The notes under the pieces were generated by a model. That model made no database searches, had not been told where the DNA came from, and saw only the letters and a program-made list of their open reading frames with translations. A DNA stretch of 64,000 nucleotides from Bromus sterilis (taxonomy: Eukaryota > Streptophyta > Magnoliopsida > Poales > Poaceae): the NCBI GenBank assembly GCA_950022295.1, contig OX465595.1, forward strand, positions 226,699,770 to 226,763,769, written 5' to 3'. Made by a program: the position numbers and the translations under genes. Positions 56,924 through 64,000 of the stretch are shown here, piece after piece. Within the stretch, counting starts at the first letter, position 1. Each line of letters starts with the position of its first letter.

Positions 56924-56966
56924 CGGGTTAGTTTAGTTCGAATCATGCAAGAATGAGGCCAAAACT
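56924..56966 (-). repeat. Remainder of the 5' LTR of element D
   Basis: CGGGTTAGTTTAGTTCGAAT and about 20 further bases complete the sequence broken at 45,871. The true LTR end (TGATACG type in sense) is missing; truncated near 56,966. Confidence 0.65.
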
Positions 56967-57066
56967 GGAGAGCGCTGGAGGATGACATCAGCTTCGTCAC
57001 CGAAGACGATGTCTCCGACGACGAGGAGAAGTGGTTTTTTATGATTTTAAATAAAATGTTCTAGGT

Positions 57067-57660
57067 TTGAGAGGGTTACGGCAAAAACTGGATGCACTTC
57101 GTGTACAAACTAGACCATCTTCCTCGAAATATCAGGGTTTCAGACGAAAATTCATATGTTACAAAGGCATTTCATTTTTTAACTTATTTCAACTCCATAC
57201 TTTTTGTGCATTCAATATGCACTATTACAAGCCACATCCTAAAATTCCAACACTTTCTAACTTCATTTGCTATTTTTCATGCATTTAATTATTTTTTTAC
57301 GTTTAATGACCTTGAAATTGAGAAGCACTACAAATGAACTCTGAAAAGGATGAAACTTGGCATGGTATCATCATTTTACCCACATAGAATGTGTAAATAA
57401 GTTGAGAGGGTTACGACAAAAACTAGATGCACTTCGTGTACAAACGGGACCATCTCCTTCGAAGTATGAGGGTTTCAAACGAAAACTCATATGTGACAAA
57501 AGCATTTTAATTTTTTAAACTTATTTTAACTCAAGACTTTTTGTGCACTCAATATGAACTATTACAAGCCACATCCTAAAATTCCAACACTTTCCAACTT
57601 CATTTGCTATTTTTCATGCATTTAGTGAAACAAAATTGCGCTGAATGACCATGAAATTGA
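57067..57660. repeat. 335-base tandem repeat, nearly two copies
   Basis: Unit start TTGAGAGGGTTACG at 57,067 and 57,402; shared words include CACTTCGTGTACAAAC and ACAAGCCACATCCTAAAATT. The second copy ends near 57,660. I have seen such repeats in internal regions of grass CACTA elements. Confidence 0.85.
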
Positions 57661-57838
57661 AAAATTGACCTTTATTCCCGCTTGGTGGCTCCAACCGGGA
57701 CTAATGGTCACCGTAGTACAATTAGTCCCACCTCGCTAACCGAAGGAAGGTTAGAGGTGTTTATAAGCACGGGCTGGCCTGCAATTACTATAGCATATTA
57801 GGCTTACTAAAAGATGTAGACTGAGGAGTTTAACCCTA

Positions 57839-58108
57839 GTGGGATACTCTCTCTCAGTAAGAAAGAAGAAGATGGACCTTTCGTCTCACCAGCTTGAATT
57901 GACAGAGGTCATTCTAGAAGGACCAGAAGGACCTCTGTCTATTGAAGCTGATGAAACAAAGGTCTTTCTTCCGCCTGCTGAAAGAGATAGATGTCACCCC
58001 TCGGGAGGATTCCTTTGTCTAACTCTTATAATAAATTTGCTATACTTTTTGTCTTTATATATCAATTCAATTTGGCCTGGTAACCATAAAAAACCCAGGC
58101 CTATTTAG
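57839..58108 (+). CDS. Hypothetical 89-residue ORF in CACTA remnant
   Basis: MGYSLSVRKKKMDLSSHQLE, LTEVILEGPEGPLSIEADET and a hydrophobic segment (LCLTLIINLLYFLSLYI) near the C-terminus. No known domain; the strand is opposite to TNP2. A chance ORF cannot be excluded. Confidence 0.15.
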   Translation: MGYSLSVRKKKMDLSSHQLELTEVILEGPEGPLSIEADETKVFLPPAERDRCHPSGGFLCLTLIINLLYFLSLYINSIWPGNHKKPRPI

Positions 58109-58327
58109 CTAGTCACAACCATATAACTAGAGGGGCTCCAGAGCATCAGTATCTCACCAATCAGGAAGAATCACACGGATCGTGTGTTTCTTTTAAGTGC
58201 TTGTAAGTCACTGGATCAGCACTATCACGACTAGTCTCGGTTCGTGCTAGCAACCGGGACTAAATAGGCGCACGACCTATATATAGCCCACCTCTCGGAC
58301 ACGTTCGACGCTCAATGCGTACTCATT

Positions 58328-58645
58328 CGGATTCAAATTATTCAGATTCCCTGCATACGCTCAACGGTGCATTTGATATGCGGGCACCCATGAGCCACCG
58401 TTGGGCCGTATGCACGGGAAACTGTCTACTTTGTTCTATCTATAAATACTTCCATTCATCGACCGAATACAAATAATTCGGATTCCATGCATACGTCTGA
58501 CAGTGCATTTGATATGTGGGCACTCACGAGCCACCGTAGGGTTGCATGCAGGGGAAATCTTGTGTTTTCTTCTATATAGAAATCCTTCAGTTCATTGACC
58601 GAATACAAATAATTCGGATTTCCTGCATACATCCGACAGTGCAGG
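58328..58645. repeat. 136-base tandem repeat, about 2.3 copies
   Basis: CGAATACAAATAATTCGG at 58,464 and 58,600 and a diverged start near 58,328; shared GGTGCATTTGATATG and GAGCCACCGT. It sits just 3' of the TNP2 remnant. Confidence 0.8.
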
Positions 58646-58774
58646 AGAATCATTTCACACATAGAAAAAAACAAAAGACAAATAGAAATGATGACGCTCA
58701 ATTGGTTGTGAAGCTGGCCACATCTTCTTCACGTGTTTCTGTTGCTTTTTTGCGTGTTTCCGTTGCTTCTTGCG

Positions 58775-59677
58775 TCATAACCATGGATAATCTTCATCAT
58801 TTAACAGGATGCTTGGGTCAGTCTTCACTCTGAAGGGAGTAATTTCATGAAACTTTTCATAATCTTCTGACTTGTCTGTCTTTTCCTCCACTTCCAAGAT
58901 GGTTCTTTTCTCTGAGAGAACTATGTGGCGCTTTGGCTCATCGTATGATGTATTCGCTTCCTTATCTTTCCTTTTTCTTGGCTTGGTAGACATGTCCTTC
59001 ACATAGAACTTGGGCTACATCATTGGCTAGGACGAATGGTTCGTTTGGGTACCCAAGATTGTTCAGATCCACTGTAGTCATTCCGTACTCCGGGTCTACC
59101 TGTACCGCCGACAGGTTGACCCATTTGCACCGAAACAAAGGGACCTTAAAATCAGGTCCATAGTTCAGTTCCCATATCTCCTCTATGTAACCATAATATG
59201 TTTTATTTTTCTTATTATTGATTGCATTATCAAACTGGACACCACTGTTTTGGTCGGTGCTCTTGGTAACTCGTGTAAAATGTATTCCCATTTATCTCGT
59301 ACGCTTGGAAAGTCAATACAGTCAAAAATGGTGTCCTGGACAACCAGTACTGGTCATCTTCAACAGTTGTGTTACTCCTGAGATGTGATTGCAACCAACC
59401 GCCAAAAGTCCTAATGTGTTCTTGTGTAATCCAGTGGTCAGACACCTCCGGGTGTTTGTAGCGTAGATTATCCTTGTGTTCATCGATATACGGGGCCACC
59501 AAGGAAGAACTCTGTAGAACTGTCTAGTGTGCTAGCTTCCAAGAGTGTCCATCCCTACATATTATTGGTTTCTTTCCTAGCGTGCCTTTTCCACCCAGTC
59601 TCCCCTCATGCCGCGATTCAGGAACACCAATCGGCTTAAAGTCAGGAATAAATTCAACACAAAACTCAATGACCTCC
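58775..59677 (-). pseudogene. TNP2: CACTA transposase TNP2, C-terminal part (DUF4218/DUF4216 type)
   Basis: Minus strand from 59,677: EVIEFCVEFIPDFKPIGVPE, SRHEGRLGGKGTLGKK, a stop, VAPYIDEHKDNLRYKHPEVS, WITQEHIRTFGGWLQ, YEINGNTFYT, a frame change, NSGVQFDNA, YYGYIEEIWELNYGPDFKVP, LFRCKWVN, VDPEYGMTTVDLNNLGYPNE, PFVLANDVAQVLCEG, then, shifted, KPKRHIVLSEKR and DPSILLNDEDYPW. The segment FKVPLFRCKWV with GMTTVDL and PFVLA-x-(x)2-QV is the DUF4216 signature that ends plant TNP2 proteins. Frameshifts and one stop; the N-terminal two thirds are missing. Confidence 0.75.
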
Positions 59678-60640
59678 TGATGTCTACACATTCTTCTATT
59701 CTTGTAGACTATGTTGGGCCTCCAAGCGCAAAGGTATGTAGGACAGTAGAAATTTCCCTCAAGTGGATGACATAAGGTTCATCGAACTCAGGAAAGTAGA
59801 GGTTGAAGATGGTCTCTCTCAAGCAACCCTGCAATACCAGTGGTCTCTTGTGTCCCCAACACACCTAATACAATGGCAAATTGTATAGGTGCACTAGTTC
59901 GGCGAAGAGATGGTAAAATATGGGTGATAGGTGTGGGAAAGCAATGTAATATAAATCTGTAATAAAAATTACAGCAAGCAAAGAAGTAGAAAACGTGAGC
60001 ACAAACGGCATTGCAATGGTGGAAACAAGGCCTAGGCGTCATACTTTCACTAGTGGCAACTCCCAACGGCATTAACATAGTCTAATCACATGATATTTCC
60101 ACTAAAACATGCATTGGAGATGTATTCGGAGGTCATTCCTTTGTGGTCAAGAGAGGACGAGAGTTGTGTAGGGCTACAAAAGCACACCTTAGAGTTCGTA
60201 GTTCTCATCTACGGATTTCCCAATCTCACCGCGTCCATCCAAAGAGAGTACCACAATCACCACAACATATCTCAAGGATAGTCAAAGACAAGCACCAAGT
60301 GACTCTCAATCTTCAATCCACACACAAAAGAGGAAATCACTCATGAAAATATTCTTCTAATCCATGTCCAATAGACCGCTGTCACCTTGGTCTCGGGGAT
60401 TATACTAGATAAGATCAAGTGGAAAATCAATCCAATACATAGAAGAATGGGAAACATCATGGGATCATCCAAGATTAACATAGCATGTGATCACAATCAA
60501 GATCACATCATGGGAGAGGGAATTAACCACATAGATCAAGGTACAAGCCTCAGCCTTGAGGGAGAACTACTCACACATGGACATACCGACATAGTAAGAG
60601 AGAGAGATAGTTGTTAATGGAGAGGTGCAGCCCGGAGGAG
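59678..60640 (-). mobile_element. LTR fragment G (TGATGTCTAC type)
   Basis: Plus strand TGATGTCTACACATTCTTC, then GTAGGACAGTAGAAATTTCC (59,739), and TGTCCCCAACACACC (59,851), a succession I recognise from a Pooideae LTR on its complementary strand. Its 3' LTR end in sense cuts the TNP2 of remnant F. It merges without clear boundary, somewhere at 60,600-60,780, into the next LTR. No ORF retained. Confidence 0.55.
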
Positions 60641-61520
60641 ATGAAGGAGACGACGGCGGATATGGCCAAGGCCACGGTGGCGGCCATGACCCTTGGCCCC
60701 CCTTCTTCTTCCTTGGAGATGGTGCTGCTGTGGAGAAGATACGTGGAAAAGTAGACGAAATTAGGGTTTAGATGTGTTTGCGATTGTGTGTTGTTTCAAT
60801 CGGCCGTCGCCTCATCTATTTATGAGGGGGTTGGATTTCACTTGCAATAAAAGGACTCAAATTCCCGTCCAAATCGTCAAATTCCAAGCCAAACTCGGAC
60901 TCACGGCGTGGGGGGTCGCGCGTTCCGGACTGCAGGGTCGGACGGTCTAACTTCAAGGTCGGACGGTCCGAGTTATGGAAAAAAAATCCTTCTGTAATCG
61001 GGGTCCTCAAGTTGGACGGTCCGACTAAGTCGGACCGTCCGGGCTAAGGTCGGACCGTCCGGGCTAAGGTCGGACCGTCCAACTTCGAAGTCGGACCGTC
61101 CGACGTGGGCCAAAATTCTTCTGTAAACGGAGGTCTTATTCCGGACGGTCCGACTTTCATCCCAGACGGTCTGACCTGGTTTTTCAGTGCTGCACTGTTT
61201 TGGCCTTAACTTTTTCATACGAACTCGGATTTGGACGTTTCAAATATCAAAATCGACTGGTTCGATGATCCGAAGCCGCCCCATGTAGAACATTTTTTAA
61301 TTTGACGATGTCTTGAATACCTTATGGGCAGAATAGTCTTCGAATGCTAGGATCTTATCACTTCCAACATAGTTTCGGCCTCCATGATGAAATCGGATGA
61401 CGATGACTCGAACTACAAAGATGTTCATATCGACAATACCAAACTTTTCCATGTAGAACACGTTTTCATTTGAAGCCATCTTGCATATGAAAATTGTCGT
61501 GACAAAAACTGGTGTCAACA
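60641..61520 (-). repeat. 3' LTR of Tat-lineage element H
   Basis: In sense (minus) it starts TGTTGACACCAGTTTTTG at 61,520, right after the PPT. It contains a cluster of GGACGGTCC palindromes (60,917-61,180), a TATA-like CTCATAAATAG (60,815-60,825) and a leader at 60,700-60,800. The downstream end is not defined because it fuses with fragment G. Confidence 0.6.
60917..61180. repeat. Cluster of GTCGGACCGTCCGAC palindromic motifs
   Basis: About ten copies of a palindrome around CGGACCGTCCG or its variant GGACGGTCC (near 60,938, 60,958, 61,013, 61,028, 61,049, 61,070, 61,089, 61,142, 61,170). Two copies at 61,028-61,070 belong to a perfect 21-base tandem unit. All lie on the U3 side of the TATA box. 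Confidence 0.8.
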
Positions 61521-61522
61521 CA

Positions 61523-61535
61523 TGCCCCCTGTTTT
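61523..61535 (-). promoter_or_regulatory. Polypurine tract of element H
   Basis: Minus strand AAAAACAGGGGGCA abuts the LTR start, a strong PPT for a Tat-type element. Confidence 0.75.
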
Positions 61536-61689
61536 TCGGCAAAACTTGTGTGCCGAAAAATAATTTGTACCACACACGGTCTAAGGACGATGTCAACAAT
61601 CCATCGGCCATGCATATTCTTAGGGTGATAAACTTATATCGGCCATGTTTTGTTCCTAGGGTGATAATCACATATCGGCCATTGTCTAT

Positions 61690-63038
61690 TCAAGCTTCTT
61701 GCCACACACTTGGGTGGTACTTCTTCAAATACTTGCCATTGAGAGCTTTAGGCAACATCGTTCCTTGTATGGATTCCACAAAATACGAGTTTCCTGGAAC
61801 TATTCTTATAATCTTGAATGGACCTTCCCAGCTTGGTGACCACTTCTGCATTTTCTGTCCTTTGCACCAATTGGTAGAATCACCTTCCACACAAGATCTC
61901 CAATCTGAAAATTCTTCAACTTTACTTTGTTATTGTAAGCTCTTGCCACCCTCAACTTATCTTTCTCTATGGCTTTCAATGCAGCCAAAAGCTTATCAGT
62001 GACCTCATCAATATTATCCATCATCAAATTATAAAGTCTACCGCTGATAAATCATTTTGTTTGGCTATCCTCAAGTCATTCAAATTAACTTCCACGGGTA
62101 AAACAACTTCTTGACCATATACAAACCCATATGGACTTACCTTCCTAGCACCATGCCTTGAAATCCTATGTGCCCACAAAACTTCAGACAATAGTTCATG
62201 CCATCACTTTCGATTATCTTCAATTTTCTTCTTGATGAGCTTGATCGATATATTATTACTGGACTCAACTTGTCCATTAGCTTGGGCATAATACGGGGAG
62301 GAATTGAGCAACTTTATATTATAAGATTCAGCAAATTCTCTAACACTATGTGCCATGAAATATGAACCTTGATCCGTAGTCAATGTTTGAGGGATGCCGA
62401 ATCTATGAATAATATGCTCTGTTATAAGTTTAATTACCTCTGCATGCCTCATATTCCTGAGAGGTAGCTTCAGACCACTTGGTGAAATAATCAGTCACCA
62501 CCAACACAAACCGATGCCCCTTTGAAGATGAAGGATGAATTTGTCCAATGTAATCTAATCCCCAACCTCTGAAAGGCAATGGCTTAATAATAGGATGTAA
62601 CATAGCAGCGGGAGCCAACTGAATAAAACCAAACTTTTGACAAGCTTCACATCATTTGTAGTACTTGAAGCAATCAGTAATCATAGTCAGCCAATAAAAT
62701 CCAGCACGTCGCAATAACCACTTCATCTTTGGAGCTGACTGATGAGTACCACATATTCCTTCATGTTCCTCTCCCATAGCAACTCTCGCTTGATCATCAT
62801 CCAAGCACTTTAAAGAAACATCATCAACCGTTCGGCGATAAAGGTCATCATCTCTCAACTCATACTTAAAAGCTATACTCTGAACGGTCATGTCTACCCT
62901 TCTATTAGGATCACGCAAATAATCAATAATGGGCTATCTCCAGTCTTAATTTTCAGCTGCACTAGATATCTCATTAGTGGCCGAAGTAGTAAGTTCTAAT
63001 TCGGCCTCTTCTATGCTAGCAAGGTGAAAGTCCAAGTA
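61690..63038 (-). pseudogene. Integrase region of Tat-lineage gypsy element H
   Basis: From 63,038 leftward: LDFHLASIEEAELELTT, stop, PIIDYLRDPNRRVDMTVQSI, KYELRDDDLYRRTVDD, HEGICGTHQSAPKMKWLLRR with a stop and CEACQKF (H-x-H-C-C zinc finger), LPFRGWGLDYIGQIHPSSSK with FVLVVTDYFTKWSEA, then FGIPQTLTTDQGSYFMAHSV, PYYAQANGQVESSN, KLKNFQIGDLVWKVILPIGA and WSPSWEGPFKIIRIVPGNSY, GKYLKKYHPSVWQ. The three acidic core residues (LDYIG, TTDQG, GQVE) are present, but stops and frameshifts at 62,650, 62,445 and 61,860 inactivate it. RT and gag are cut off by the next LTR at 63,039. Confidence 0.85.
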
Positions 63039-64000
63039 TGTCATTAGAGGGGGAGGGGGTGAATGATCACTTCAAATTTTCGAGTGAAGCTTTGAAGTGA
63101 AGCATAAGTATAGCAGAAAAAGGAACACGGAAACAAGTAACAGGGAAGCAAAACTACAAGCGAAGCTAAACACGGCAAGTCAAATAATGTTGAAGCATAA
63201 CTGGGAAGCAGATGCAAAGCGGAAAGTAAATTCTTGAAGTAAAATGAACTCTTGAGTCGGCGATGTTTGTTCGAGAAGTTCACGCTCTGCAAAGCGCTAC
63301 GTCTGGTTGGAGGGGCTGGTGATTGAACACCTGGAGAAAAACTCTCTCCGTCCGTTGCTCAACTGCACCAATCTCCTTGAGCTTGGAAAGTTTAAACTCG
63401 GGGTATATTATCAAGGTAATCTCCGAAACCTTTGACAAACTTGAACTTTGAGGCGAAAATAACTCTTCGCTCTCTGAAGACGACACTCTAACCGTCTAGG
63501 AGAATTGAAGTTATCCAAGATAAAAAGGCTCACAAGCTTTCACCTAAGTCATCATAAATCTACTCAGACCAATGGGACTTAGGATTCGGTGGTTCGGCTT
63601 TTGAGTTATTCTTCGGTGGCGTTCTTGGGATGCTCTCTGCAGTCTCTCTCAGGAATATTCTCAGAGCACCCAACCGCAAATGGAGGTGGGGGCGGCATAT
63701 TTATAGGTGGCCATCCCGAGGTGCGAAATGACTGATTTGACCTAAAGAGACAGCTTGACGCGTGTCCACAACGGTCAGATTAGTCATCAATGCACAACTT
63801 TACTTGCGAAACAAGTAAAGCTAACTCACGGACTTAGTTCTTCTTCGGAAGACAAATAACGAAGTCTTTGCTATCGAAACTAAACTCAGTGCACATGAGA
63901 TTTCTTCTCTTAGGCTTCTCACTTGGTTTAGATTTGATATGAGCATTTTCACAATAACTTCAATGTCCACAAACTAAACCCCTCTTGATAGTACGGTTTT
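63039..64000 (-). mobile_element. LTR-like sequence inserted in element H, continues past the window
   Basis: The Tat polyprotein sequence stops abruptly at 63,038 and TGTCATTAGAGGGGGAGGG starts, a possible LTR terminus (in sense ending CTAATGACA). A minus-strand TATA-like CACCTATAAATATGCC lies at 63,694-63,709. No ORF with known motifs. The other end is outside the window, so LTR status is inferred from the sharp junction and promoter only. Confidence 0.45.

Larger units (their letters stand above)
56967..59677 (-). mobile_element. CACTA-derived remnant F
   Basis: It holds tandem repeats, subterminal words of the ACCGGGACTAA type (57,692-57,703 and 58,253-58,263) and the TNP2 C-terminus on the minus strand. 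No TIR is seen. The first 100 bases on the plus strand keep a short open acidic reading (LEDDISFVTEDDVSDDEEKW) ending at 57,063, perhaps the end of another CACTA ORF. The right side is cut by an LTR at 59,678. Confidence 0.55.

Noticed and set aside
62961..63038. Separate small gene upstream of the integrase
   Set aside because: It is in line with the RNase H-integrase linker of the same Tat polyprotein and shows stops.
1..64000. Host protein-coding genes, rRNA or tRNA genes, organelle inserts, CRISPR arrays
   Set aside because: None could be supported. tRNA-like words found are retroelement primer-binding sites, and all long coding similarity is to transposable elements.

Overview
This is a repeat-dominated stretch of a grass nuclear genome. 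The LTR termini, the tRNA-Asp primer-binding sites next to TGATACGTCCCAAAC-type LTRs, the gag protein types and the CACTA TIRs (CACTACTAGG, CACTACTAAG) are all of the kind known from Pooideae, most likely Triticeae or a close relative. I cannot fix the species. I see no host gene, no rRNA or tRNA gene and no CRISPR array. Almost every base can be assigned to nested, mostly broken transposable elements. Family names below are recalled by resemblance and were not checked against a database.

Layout. 1-3,220: debris of a Tat-like Ty3/gypsy element, an Athila-type LTR and a CACTA terminus. 3,221-6,049: the left end of a CACTA element with decayed accessory ORFs. 6,050-20,282: an unusual LTR element, minus orientation, with LTRs of about 3.7 kb around only about 0.6 kb of non-coding internal DNA. 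Its right-hand LTR is split by a complete non-autonomous Athila-like element (12,281-19,396) and is cut off by the next CACTA. 20,283-38,103: CACTA material, minus orientation, carrying a viroplasmin/RNase H1 N-terminal-like exon, an Ulp1-fold ORF, a Transposase_24-type ORF2 and the N-terminal part of TNP2. It is interrupted by a solo LTR (24,653-28,927) and by an inverted copy of the giant-LTR element (30,319-36,336). 38,104-42,118: chromovirus-like gypsy DNA arranged as pol tail, LTR, then gag-PR-RT, on the plus strand. 42,119-56,966: an autonomous-type Athila gag-protease remnant (minus) whose 5' LTR was hit by a second non-autonomous Athila-like element (45,872-56,923, perfect CGGGT target duplication), itself hit by a solo LTR of about 4 kb (50,426-54,384, perfect ATCCC duplication). 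56,967-59,677: CACTA remains with tandem repeats and the C-terminal part of TNP2. 59,678-63,038: an LTR fragment followed by the 3' part of a Tat-lineage element (integrase, PPT, LTR). 63,039-64,000: the start of another LTR.

Functionally, the coding pieces are retroelement gag, protease, reverse transcriptase and integrase, and CACTA transposase and accessory proteins. All show stops, frameshifts or truncation, so nothing here looks able to move alone. The two Athila-like elements (A and C) carry PBS, PPT and LTRs but no polymerase, and would depend on an autonomous Athila relative such as the one whose gag-protease survives at 42.1-44.5 kb.

Most interesting points: the giant-LTR, tiny-interior family with a promoter plus intron-like LTR architecture; an antisense ORF kept in register in elements A and C; clusters of GGAC-GTCC palindromes upstream of the TATA box in LTRs of two different gypsy lineages; a Ulp1-like CACTA protein lacking its catalytic residues next to a viroplasmin-like exon; and duplicated leaders upstream of the two CACTA genes.
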